From Comamonas sp. GB3 AK4-5 (lineage in GTDB: Bacteria > Pseudomonadota > Gammaproteobacteria > Burkholderiales > Burkholderiaceae_C), in contig NZ_CP166730.1 in the NCBI RefSeq assembly GCF_041320665.1, forward strand, positions 3,286,001-3,350,000: DNA of 64,000 nucleotides, read 5' to 3'. The position numbers and the translations under genes are program-made. This document shows positions 25,928-33,293 of this stretch, one piece after another. Numbering within the stretch: position 1 is the first letter of the stretch; the number at the start of each line of letters is the position of its first letter. The notes beneath the pieces were generated by a model. That model was not told the origin of the DNA and did no database searches. It saw nothing but the letters and a program-made list of their open reading frames with translations.

Positions 25928-26952
25928 CGCCGCCCTCCGATGCCGGTGCTGCGGTGCATGCGCCACAGCAGATAGCTGCCGCCCAGGGCCGCGGTGAGCA
26001 CGCCCACGGGCAGCTCCTGCGGGGCGACCAGCCAGCGCGCCAAAATATCGGCCGCCAGCAGCAGCACACCACCCATGGCCGCCGCCAGCAGCGTGCTGCG
26101 GCCATGGCCTACCCGCACCAGGCTGCGCACCAGATGCGGTGCGGCCAGGCCCACAAAGGCAATCAAACCGGTTTGCGCCACCGAAGTGCCGGTGGCCAGC
26201 GCCAACACGGCCACCAGGCCATAGCGCAGCTGGGTCAGCGGCAGACCCAGGCTGGTGGCCGTGGCCTCGCCCAGGCTCAGGCCATCGAGCACGCGGGAGC
26301 AGACCCAGGTGGCCAGCGCGCACAGCAGCAGCACGGCCGCCATCAACGCACAGCTTTCCCAGCCCACAAAGGCCGAGGTGCCCAGGGTAAAGGCCTGCAT
26401 GGCCTGCAAAATATCGGGGTGGCGCAGCTCCAGCAGATCACGCACGGCGCCCAGCACCACGCCCACAATCACCCCGGCCAGCAGCAGGCGCAGCGTGTTT
26501 TGCACATTGCGCGCCAGCACCACGGTAAGGCCCACGGCGCAGGCCGCACCGGCAAAGGCCATGCCCGTCATACCCAGGCGGTAGACCAGGCTCAGGCTGG
26601 TGAGGGACGAGCCCATCAGCACCAGGCCCAGGGCGCTGCCCAGCGAGGCGCCCGAGGCGCTGCCCAGCAAATACGGGTCGGCCAGCGGGTTGCGAAAAAG
26701 GCCTTGTGCCACCGCGCCCGCCAGGCCCAGCAGTGCACCGGCCAACCAGGCCCCCATGGAGCGCGGCAAGCGGATGTCCATCACGATCTGCCAGGACGTG
26801 GCGTCGTCGCGCATGCGCAGCACGCTTTCCCAGCCGGTGCTGCCCACGCTGGCACCCACGGCCAGAAACAGCAGTGTCAACACGGCCAGCAGCCAGGCCA
26901 GCAAGGCACTGCGGCGCAGGCCCGGTGAGCGATCCAGATCGGTGGCCGCCAT
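25924..26952 (-). CDS. btuC: Cobalamin ABC importer permease, BtuC/FecCD family
   Basis: This 342-residue permease has about ten hydrophobic segments. The FecCD motifs are DIRLPRSMGAWLAGALLGLA, GAVAQGLFRNPLADPYLLGS and TGLIAFVGLAAPHLVRSLVR. The start at 26952 overlaps the btuF stop (TAATG). Its position between btuF and btuD, with the cobalamin riboswitch upstream of the unit, supports corrinoid rather than iron-siderophore transport. Confidence 0.94.
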   Translation of the reverse strand: MAATDLDRSPGLRRSALLAWLLAVLTLLFLAVGASVGSTGWESVLRMRDDATSWQIVMDIRLPRSMGAWLAGALLGLAGAVAQGLFRNPLADPYLLGSASGASLGSALGLVLMGSSLTSLSLVYRLGMTGMAFAGAACAVGLTVVLARNVQNTLRLLLAGVIVGVVLGAVRDLLELRHPDILQAMQAFTLGTSAFVGWESCALMAAVLLLCALATWVCSRVLDGLSLGEATATSLGLPLTQLRYGLVAVLALATGTSVAQTGLIAFVGLAAPHLVRSLVRVGHGRSTLLAAAMGGVLLLAADILARWLVAPQELPVGVLTAALGGSYLLWRMHRSTGIGGRR

Positions 26953-27977
26953 TACCGCCCTCCCTGCGCCTTGCGCGGGGCCTTGTCTATCAGGCACTGG
27001 GCGATCAAATGCGCGGCCTCGGCCATGCGCGGTCCGGGCCGCACAATGGTGAAGGACTGTTGGTCATTGAAGACACACAAATGCCCGCCCTTGATGGCTT
27101 TGAGGCTGTTCCAACCCGGATAGGCCGTGGCCGCCTGCATGCTGCGGTTGCCCAGCAAGATCACATCGGGCTGGGCACGCAGCAAGAATTCGGGGCTCAG
27201 GCGCGGGAATGGGCCCAGGTCGGCGGGCACCACGTTGTCCACGCCCAGCAGGGTCAATGTCTCGCCGATGAAGGACTGCGGCCCGGCCGCATAGGGGCCA
27301 CGGCTCACTTCAAAATACACCCGGCTGTGCTTGACCTCTGCCGGAATGCGCTGTGCCGCATCGGCCACACCGGCCTGCAGCGCGCGCCACACGCGCTCGG
27401 CACCTTGCTCGGGCGCCACGCCCAGCAACTGGCCCAACTGACCCAGCACCCGGTGCACACCGGCCTGCGACTTCATGTCCAGCGCGGCCACAGGCAGACC
27501 CAGGGCCTCCAGCCGCTCCGCCGCTTTCGAGGAATGGGACAGCAGCACCAGATCGGGCTTGAGCGCCACCACCGATTCCACGCTGGGGTCCAGCCCGCCG
27601 CCCACCACGGGCAGCTTTTTGATCGATGCCGGCCAGTCGGAATAGCGATCCACCCCCACCAGCCGGTCACACAGGCCCAAGGCGCAGGTGCTTTCGGTCA
27701 GCGAAGGCAGCAGGCTGACAATGCGCTGCGGTGGCTTGGCCAGCTTGATGGTCTTGCCACGGTCATCCGTGATGGGCTGGGGCGCCAGCCGGGCCGACTC
27801 GGCCAACACCGGAATGGCAGCCGCACGCTGGGCAGCCGACAGCGCAGGCTGGGCTTGTGCCGCAGCAGACTGGGCCGCCATGGCAGTGCCCAGCAGCAGC
27901 GCGGCCAAGGCCGTGCCCAGCAGCAGCGCGGCCAAGGCCGTGCGCCGCAGCGCAAAAACAAGGAGTTGAAAGCTCAT
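26952..27977 (-). CDS. btuF: Cobalamin-binding periplasmic protein, BtuF-like
   Basis: This 341-residue exported binding protein has an unusual leader in which a 9-residue hydrophobic unit (ALLLGTALA) occurs twice. The mature part holds the class III binding-protein fold: ITDDRGKTIKLAKPPQRIVS, LLPSLTESTCALGLCDRLVG, VDRYSDWP and VVGGGLDPSVESVVALKPDL. These resemble BtuF, where PSxTE and SDYP contact the corrin. The ATG at 27977 overlaps the cobU stop (ATGA), and the gene's end overlaps btuC, so uptake and salvage genes are tightly coupled. Confidence 0.92.
   Translation of the reverse strand: MSFQLLVFALRRTALAALLLGTALAALLLGTAMAAQSAAAQAQPALSAAQRAAAIPVLAESARLAPQPITDDRGKTIKLAKPPQRIVSLLPSLTESTCALGLCDRLVGVDRYSDWPASIKKLPVVGGGLDPSVESVVALKPDLVLLSHSSKAAERLEALGLPVAALDMKSQAGVHRVLGQLGQLLGVAPEQGAERVWRALQAGVADAAQRIPAEVKHSRVYFEVSRGPYAAGPQSFIGETLTLLGVDNVVPADLGPFPRLSPEFLLRAQPDVILLGNRSMQAATAYPGWNSLKAIKGGHLCVFNDQQSFTIVRPGPRMAEAAHLIAQCLIDKAPRKAQGGR
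27886..27939 (-). repeat. Perfect tandem 27-bp duplication in the btuF signal peptide
   Basis: Two identical 27-bp units (27886-27912 and 27913-27939) begin GTGCCCAGCAGCAGCGCGGC on the plus strand. They encode two copies of a nine-residue hydrophobic block, lengthening the signal-peptide core without a frameshift. Confidence 0.9.
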
Positions 27978-28591
27978 TTCAAGCACAGCGGTAGGCCCGC
28001 TGCCATCAAGGTGGCGCGGCTGCATGTACGGGCCACATCCTGGTTCAAGACACCGAGCGCATCCACAAAGGCTCGCACTTCGCGGCCCAAGGGGATCACG
28101 CCCAAACCAATTTCATTGCCCACCACCACCACGGGGCCGGGGCAGCGCGGGAGAACTTCCAGAAAGAGAGCACGCTGCGCGCTCCAGTCCTGCGCTGCAG
28201 CCTGATTGGATGCGGAAGACACGGCATCCTCCATTGGCATCATCCAGTGGGTCAGCCACAGCGTCAGGCAGTCCACCACCACTAGGCACTGCGGGCTGCT
28301 ATGGGTCTGCAAGGCCTGGGCCAGCAGCCGTGGCGCTTCCACCGTTTGCATACCGGGCACGCGCTCGGCGCGCTCGACCTGGTGGCGGGCAATACGGGCG
28401 CGCATTTCATCGTCCCAGGCCTGGCCGGTGGCCAGATAGACAGCCTGGCGGCTGGGCGCGGCGTCCATCCAGTCGCGCGCGGCCTGCTCGGCACGACGGG
28501 TCTTGCCGCTTTTCTGGCCGCCCAAAATCAGCTCCTGCCAGGGCGCTGTGGGCTTGGATAGGGTGGGGCTCATGGTGTGCACGGGCTGCAT
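27974..28591 (-). CDS. cobU: Adenosylcobinamide kinase/guanylyltransferase CobU/CobP
   Basis: This 205-residue bifunctional enzyme phosphorylates adenosylcobinamide and transfers GMP to it. The P-loop is ELILGGQKSGKTRRAEQAAR; the family usually has GGARSGKS. Other motifs are YLATGQAWDDEMRARIARHQ, CLVVVDCLTLWLTHW and VVVVGNEIGLGVIPLGREVR. The final segment LNQDVARTCSRATLMAAGLP matches the family end. The ATG at 28591 overlaps the cobB stop by one base (TAATG); an ATG at 28573 is an alternative. Confidence 0.94.
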   Translation of the reverse strand: MQPVHTMSPTLSKPTAPWQELILGGQKSGKTRRAEQAARDWMDAAPSRQAVYLATGQAWDDEMRARIARHQVERAERVPGMQTVEAPRLLAQALQTHSSPQCLVVVDCLTLWLTHWMMPMEDAVSSASNQAAAQDWSAQRALFLEVLPRCPGPVVVVGNEIGLGVIPLGREVRAFVDALGVLNQDVARTCSRATLMAAGLPLCLK

Positions 28592-30030
28592 TATGAAAGT
28601 GCGTGTGCGACGCTTGCGACAGCGCCCTCTTCGCCTGCTGCATCGCCTGCATCACCCCAGCGCAACGGCTCGGCGCCGAACAGCGCAGCCACGGCACGCG
28701 GGTGCGAAGCAAACCAGGCGTGAAAATAGCTGGCATGCACGCTGCCATGTTGGTAGACGGCCTCGCCCTTGCCGGCCTCTGCCTTCTGGCGCGCCCGGCT
28801 GGTGCGCGCCACTTCGGTGGCCGTGCAATCAAAGCGCGAATAGTGAAAGGTGTGGCCGCGCAGCACGCCGCCTTGCAACACGCATTGCTGCATGCCCAGA
28901 CCGGCCAATTTGTTTTGCATTTGGCCAGTGCCAGGCAGGATGCCCCACAGCGGCTGGGCCTGGCCATCCACATCGCTCATCTGCTGGCCCAGCGCCAGCA
29001 TGCCGCCGCATTCGGCCCACACGGGCTTACCCGCCGCCACATGGGCTTGCAGATCGGCCTGCAGGCTGCGGTTGGCCGCCAGTGCAGCCGCATGCAGCTC
29101 GGGGTAGCCACCGGGCAGCCATAGCGCATCGCAGGGCGGTAGGCCTTCACCTGCCAACGGCGAGAAGAACGCCAGATTGGCCCCCATGGCTACCAGACAA
29201 TCCAGATTGGCCGGGTAGATAAAGCTGAAAGCGGCATCGCTGGCCACGGCAATGGTGCGGCCCCGCAACCAGGGCTGGGGCGCCTCCAGGGCGGCGGTCG
29301 GGGCTGGAAACTCCACGCTAAAGCGCAGCCAGTCTTCCCAGCCCATTTGACCCAGCGGGGTCTCTGCCAATTGGTCTGCCGCAGTGTTCAGGCGGGCCAT
29401 GGCATCGGGCAGCTCGTGCGCGGCCACCAGGCCCAGATGACGCTCGGGCAGCAATGGCCCATTCTTGCCCTGGCCCAGGGGTGGCAAGGCGCCCAGCCAC
29501 AGCGCGGGCGTGCGCAAGCTGGTCTGCAGCATATGCGCATGCATGGTGCTGGCCACGCGGTTGGCCAGCACGCCGGCCCAGGGCACACCCGTCTGGTATT
29601 GCTGCATGCCCAGCACCAGGGCACCAAAGCTGCCGGCCATGGCCGAGGCATCGACCACCAGCAACACCGGTATGCCCAGCTGCTCGGCCAGATCGGCTGC
29701 TGTGGGGCTGCCATCGAACAAGCCCATCACGCCTTCGATGAGGATGACATCGGCCTCGCCGGCCGCCGCGTGCAGGCGGGCGCGGACCTCGTCCATGCCC
29801 ACCATCCAGCCGTCCAGGTTGTGCACGGGCGCGCCACTGGCCAACTGGTGCCAATAGGGATCGAGAAAGTCCGGCCCGCACTTGAACACGCGCACCCGGC
29901 GGCCCTGTCGGGTATGCCAGCGCGCCAGGGCCGCCGTGACGGTGGTCTTGCCCTGGCCGGAGGCCGGTGCGGCAATCAGCAGGGCTACGCAGTGGTGGAC
30001 TGGGGCAGAAGCAGAGGTCGTGTGTGGCAT
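28591..30030 (-). CDS. cobB: Cobyrinic acid a,c-diamide synthase CobB/CbiA
   Basis: This 479-residue glutamine amidotransferase amidates the a and c acetate side chains of cobyrinate (or hydrogenobyrinate). The ATP domain is LLIAAPASGQGKTTVTAALA, followed by FKCGPDFLDPYWH, NLDGWM and LIEGVMGLFDG. The amidotransferase domain has LWLPGGYPELHA and nucleophile Cys in WAECGGMLALG. The ATG at 30030 follows GAGAAAG; ATGs at 30048 and 30096 are possible but add non-conserved residues. It follows btuB after 50 bp in the riboswitch-led unit. Confidence 0.94.
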   Translation of the reverse strand: MPHTTSASAPVHHCVALLIAAPASGQGKTTVTAALARWHTRQGRRVRVFKCGPDFLDPYWHQLASGAPVHNLDGWMVGMDEVRARLHAAAGEADVILIEGVMGLFDGSPTAADLAEQLGIPVLLVVDASAMAGSFGALVLGMQQYQTGVPWAGVLANRVASTMHAHMLQTSLRTPALWLGALPPLGQGKNGPLLPERHLGLVAAHELPDAMARLNTAADQLAETPLGQMGWEDWLRFSVEFPAPTAALEAPQPWLRGRTIAVASDAAFSFIYPANLDCLVAMGANLAFFSPLAGEGLPPCDALWLPGGYPELHAAALAANRSLQADLQAHVAAGKPVWAECGGMLALGQQMSDVDGQAQPLWGILPGTGQMQNKLAGLGMQQCVLQGGVLRGHTFHYSRFDCTATEVARTSRARQKAEAGKGEAVYQHGSVHASYFHAWFASHPRAVAALFGAEPLRWGDAGDAAGEEGAVASVAHALS

Positions 30031-30080
30031 GCGAACTTTCTCAGGCATTGCAGGTGGGCTGTTCGGGCATCCGTATGGCC

Positions 30081-31940
30081 CTAGTGGGGCATCCACTTGA
30101 GGCCCACCCAGAAGGTGCGGCCCGGCGTGGCGTAGTCCTGGGCCAAGGTGTAGTCCTTGTCCATCAGGTTGTCGACGCGCGCGGTGAGCGTGAAGTCCCT
30201 GGCGATTTGCCGGGACGCGGACAGGTTGAACAAGGTGTAGCCGGCCAGCGTCATCACCTTGTCATCCTTGCCGTTATAGCGGCGGCTGGCCGCCTGCATT
30301 TCGGCTCCCAGGGTCCAGCCTTGCACAGCAGCATCCACGCCCAGGGTGGCAAAGCGGCGTGAGCGGCGCTCCAGCAGCTTGCCAGTCTCTTCGTTCTTGG
30401 GGTTTTGAAAATCCACCGAGCCATACCACTTCAGCATGCCGGTGCGATAGGCGCCAGCGATGGTAATGCCCTGCAGCAAGGCGCGATCCACATTCACATA
30501 ACAGGACGGCATGCCGCAACTGCCCAGCCCCTTTTGGTAGGACACCAGGTTCTTGAGCTTGTTGTGGTAGAGCGTGATGCCCAGGTGATTGCCCTGCTGC
30601 GCCCAGCGCAGGCCGATTTCCTTGTTCAAGCTCTCTTCAGGCGCCAATGTAGAGTCGCCATAGGCCGAGAAACGCTGGTACAAGCTGGGCACACGAAAGC
30701 CGGTCGAGGCGGAAGCCGTAGCCCGCCACTGGGGGGCGAAATCCCAGCCATAACCAATGCCGCCCGTGTTCTTGCGACCAAAGTCACTGTCATCGTCACT
30801 GCGGGCATTGAGCTGCACGGTATGGTTGCCATATTTGGCGCCATAGCCTACGGCGATGCCTGTCTGATCGCGTTCCTTGCGGTTGGTGTTTTTCAGCCCT
30901 GTGTTCTCCAGCGCATCTTCACGCCGCTCCAGCGCCAGGCTCAGCGTCCCCTGCCCCAGTTTCCATTCGTTTTGCAACAGCAAGGTGCGCAGCCGGGTTT
31001 CCGCCTCATAAAGGCTGGTGCCCGTGGTCTGGTAGCGGTTGGTGGACTCGCTCACGGACAGACGTGTGCGGTAGCCCTCTGTCCACTGGGCCGCCCATGT
31101 CAAGCCATAGGCATCGAACTCACGGATCGCCCGATCGTCCTGGATTGATTTGGTGGCGTCATAGCCCGCATCGGATTTACTGGTCAGCGCCGTCAGATCC
31201 AAGCGGTGAACCTTGCTCAGCTGCAGACCCACGCGCGCATTGGCGGATTTGCGGGTGTAGCCATCACGGTCTTCGTTGTGCACCCCATTGGTCTTGGAGT
31301 CAAAGCCCTTGCTTGTCGCATAAGAAACGCCCAGTGCGTAATCCACGGCACCATGCGCACCGCTGAGGCCGGCCTCGCCCTTGCTGCTGCCGTAGGTACC
31401 GGCGCCAACCCCAATGAAAGGATGCACTCCATCTTCGCCACGTTTGGTGAAAATCTGCACTACCCCCGCCAGGGCGTCCGAGCCATACACAGCACCAGCA
31501 GCACCGCGCAGCACTTCGATACGGTCTATCAAATCAACGGGCAAGGATTCCCACTGCGCGCCACCCGAGCCGTTTTGTCCATCCACCCGAATCCCATCGA
31601 TGTACACCGCCGTGTGCTGCTTGCTGGCGCCCCGCAGGTACAGACTGGTGTCGGATCCTGGACCACCATTGCGGGTGATCTGCACGCCGGGCAACTTGGC
31701 CATTACATCTTCCAGGGAGCGGCCAGCCTGCTGGTCCAGCTGATCACGGTCCACCACCGTGATGTCCGCCACCACATCGGCCAGGCGTTGCTCGCTGCGC
31801 GTGGCCGACACCACTACATCATCCAGATTGGCGGCATGCACCGTTGCTGCAGCCAGTGCCGTCAGCCCCACGGCCACGCTGGCGGCATGCGCGGCCAGCG
31901 ACGAAGCAGCGCCCGCGCACTGCTGAGAAAACGAACTCAT
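30081..31940 (-). CDS. btuB: TonB-dependent outer-membrane cobalamin receptor BtuB
   Basis: This 619-residue beta-barrel receptor has a signal peptide ending near TVHAANLD and a TonB box directly after it (LDDVVVSATRSEQRLADVV). The plug domain shows LDQQAGRSLEDVMAKLPGVQ, LYLRGASKQHTAVYIDGIRV and IEVLRGAAGAVYGSDALAGV. The barrel ends GRTFWVGLKW. The length is right for BtuB (about 600). I chose the ATG at 31940; the open frame that continues to 32126 merely translates the riboswitch. It brings corrinoids across the outer membrane for BtuFCD. Control is by the riboswitch upstream. Confidence 0.95.
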   Translation of the reverse strand: MSSFSQQCAGAASSLAAHAASVAVGLTALAAATVHAANLDDVVVSATRSEQRLADVVADITVVDRDQLDQQAGRSLEDVMAKLPGVQITRNGGPGSDTSLYLRGASKQHTAVYIDGIRVDGQNGSGGAQWESLPVDLIDRIEVLRGAAGAVYGSDALAGVVQIFTKRGEDGVHPFIGVGAGTYGSSKGEAGLSGAHGAVDYALGVSYATSKGFDSKTNGVHNEDRDGYTRKSANARVGLQLSKVHRLDLTALTSKSDAGYDATKSIQDDRAIREFDAYGLTWAAQWTEGYRTRLSVSESTNRYQTTGTSLYEAETRLRTLLLQNEWKLGQGTLSLALERREDALENTGLKNTNRKERDQTGIAVGYGAKYGNHTVQLNARSDDDSDFGRKNTGGIGYGWDFAPQWRATASASTGFRVPSLYQRFSAYGDSTLAPEESLNKEIGLRWAQQGNHLGITLYHNKLKNLVSYQKGLGSCGMPSCYVNVDRALLQGITIAGAYRTGMLKWYGSVDFQNPKNEETGKLLERRSRRFATLGVDAAVQGWTLGAEMQAASRRYNGKDDKVMTLAGYTLFNLSASRQIARDFTLTARVDNLMDKDYTLAQDYATPGRTFWVGLKWMPH

Positions 31941-32028
31941 TGGAGAAATCAGAAAAGTCCGCCCGCGCCAGCCTCCCCGCCAGCAGTGGGCAACCACATG
32001 CCCTGCCAAAGCGGGCACACCTGTGTTG

Positions 32029-32245
32029 GCCGGTATCCGGGCTGGTCCTCCACACCATCGCCTTCCCACATGCTTGTTCAAGGCATGCAGTGGCTGTGTT
32101 GAATGGCGGGGGTGCAGCATATGCACCTAGGACTCACCGTTGCGGGGGCAGCGCAGGCTGGGCATGTGGGGGGCCCACGTCGCCGTCCTGCTTCCCGTTG
32201 AACTGCCACGCGTGAACCGCGCGACGAGCACCAACAGGGTGCGAT
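32029..32245 (-). promoter_or_regulatory. Cobalamin riboswitch upstream of btuB
   Basis: On the minus strand the leader shows the conserved blocks in order. They are a 5' GGTGC hairpin near 32235, AACGGGAAGCAGGACG, CCCCCGCAACGGTGAGTCC, the B12-box core CAGCCACTG, GGGAAGGCGATGG, and GACCAGCCCGGATACCGGCC ending at about 32029. Between it and the ATG, GC-rich complementary segments precede CTTTTC and could form the expression platform. Adenosylcobalamin binding should switch off the btuB-cobB-cobU-btuFCD-cbiM unit. The exact ends are approximate. Confidence 0.93.
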
Positions 32246-32432
32246 TCTAAAGAGTGCCGGAGCCCACGCCCCACAAGCAGGGGAATGGGCTGCAAACGGG
32301 GACTACGCGCAAGCCCTCTTCAGAACTTGTAGGCGGACACCGCATTTATGCGCCTGGAACGCCGAACAGCAAGGTCTGGCATAGGAAATTCCAACTTGTT
32401 GCAGGCGCGAAAGCCTACAATCGCTACCCTCT
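32246..32432 (+). promoter_or_regulatory. Promoter region of the zapA unit; no gene
   Basis: This gap between the riboswitch and the coiled-coil gene has no credible reading frame. A -10-like TACAAT lies at 32416-32421, 12 bp before the ATG at 32433, with a candidate -35 (CAACTT) 18 bp upstream. Transcripts for the minus-strand riboswitch must also start here or nearby. Confidence 0.45.
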
Positions 32433-32654
32433 ATGTCCATGACCTCACAGCCTTCCCTGATCGAGCCGCTGGCAGAGCGTGTTGATCGCCTGCTGGTGCG
32501 GCATGCGGAGCTCCAACGCACCAATACCCTGTTGGCCGAACAAGTCGCCGCCCTGACGCAGGAGCGCGATTCGCTGCGTTCGCGCCTGCACGCGGCACGC
32601 TCCCGTGTCGACGCCCTGATTGCACGCTTGCCCGTCAACCAAGAGGGATCATGA
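32433..32654 (+). CDS. Short coiled-coil protein (TIGR02449/ZapB-like) upstream of zapA
   Basis: This 73-residue, highly charged protein is predicted as one long coiled coil (LAERVDRLLVRHAELQRTNT, then LLAEQVAALTQERDSLRSRL), with heptad leucines throughout. Genes of this kind regularly precede zapA and 6S RNA in beta- and gammaproteobacteria and are thought to act in cell division with ZapA. The start is ATG at 32433 or the second ATG at 32439. The stop overlaps the zapA start (ATGA), so the two are coupled. Confidence 0.85.
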   Translation: MSMTSQPSLIEPLAERVDRLLVRHAELQRTNTLLAEQVAALTQERDSLRSRLHAARSRVDALIARLPVNQEGS

Positions 32655-33070
32655 GCCAGATCGAAGCACGCATCCTGCAGCAAGACTATCTGCTGACCTG
32701 CCCCGATGGCCAAGAAGCCCCGCTGCTGGCTGCCGTCGACCGCGTTGACGCGGAGATGGAACGCATACGCAACACTGGCAAAGTCCGCTCGCGCGAGCGT
32801 GTGGGCGTGCTGGTGGCCGTGAATCTGGCCTTTGAAAATGCAGCCCTGAGCGAGCGGGTGCAGGCATTGGAGCAAGAGCTGGACCTCAACCTCGAAAGCA
32901 CGCCAACCGCCCTGCCGGCCACCGAGACCACCCACAGCGACGAGGACACGCCGGCGCTGATGACGGAGCTGCAGGCACTGCTGGCACAGCGTGAGCTGGA
33001 GCTGCTGCAGGCCCAGCATCTGATTGCACGCATGGAAGCCGCACTGGATGTAGAAAGCCAACTGCTGTAA
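32651..33070 (+). CDS. zapA: Cell division protein ZapA
   Basis: This 139-residue FtsZ-binding protein bundles FtsZ filaments at midcell. The N-terminal globular part (ARILQQDYLLTCPDGQEAPL, then LAAVDRVDAEMERIRNTGKV and RSRERVGVLVAVNLAFE) matches ZapA. The C-terminal part is coiled coil, interrupted by a Thr/Ala-rich linker (ESTPTALPATETTHSDEDTP) that makes this protein longer than the usual 100-110 residues. The 6S RNA gene follows directly, as in many proteobacteria. Confidence 0.93.
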   Translation: MSQIEARILQQDYLLTCPDGQEAPLLAAVDRVDAEMERIRNTGKVRSRERVGVLVAVNLAFENAALSERVQALEQELDLNLESTPTALPATETTHSDEDTPALMTELQALLAQRELELLQAQHLIARMEAALDVESQLL

Positions 33071-33120
33071 CGGCTTTGGGGATTGTCGGCACTGCGGCCA
33101 GAAGCGCAGTAAAATAACGC

Positions 33121-33293
33121 TGTCTGCAAGGCCGCTGCGCTTTATATTTCCTTGAACCAATGCTCCCTGAGCACGGGCTTGGTACATTGCCAGGCAAGCG
33201 TGATCGTCTCGCGTTAGATGAACCCAATGCTTGGTTGCCCTCGCCCACCTGAACCCCCGGTTCAGGATGACGGCGTAGCGGTTTTTGCAGACA
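33121..33293 (+). ncRNA. ssrS: 6S RNA
   Basis: This roughly 173-nt RNA lies in the classic place just after zapA. The 5' end TGTCTGCAA (33121-33129) pairs perfectly with TTGCAGACA (33285-33293), and CCGCTGCG pairs with CGTAGCGG inside it. Between them lie TTGAACC near the 5' arm, a large open region, and CCTGAACCCCCGGTTCAGG with ATGACGG in the 3' arm. This is the betaproteobacterial 6S pattern, a long interrupted hairpin mimicking an open promoter to hold sigma-70 RNA polymerase. A -10-like TAAAAT lies at 33110-33115. The 3' arm overlaps the end of the convergent GGDEF-EAL gene. Confidence 0.88.

Noticed and set aside
27886..27939. CRISPR-like repeat
   Set aside because: Two directly abutting copies without spacers inside a coding sequence are a tandem duplication. 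No CRISPR array was seen anywhere in the window.
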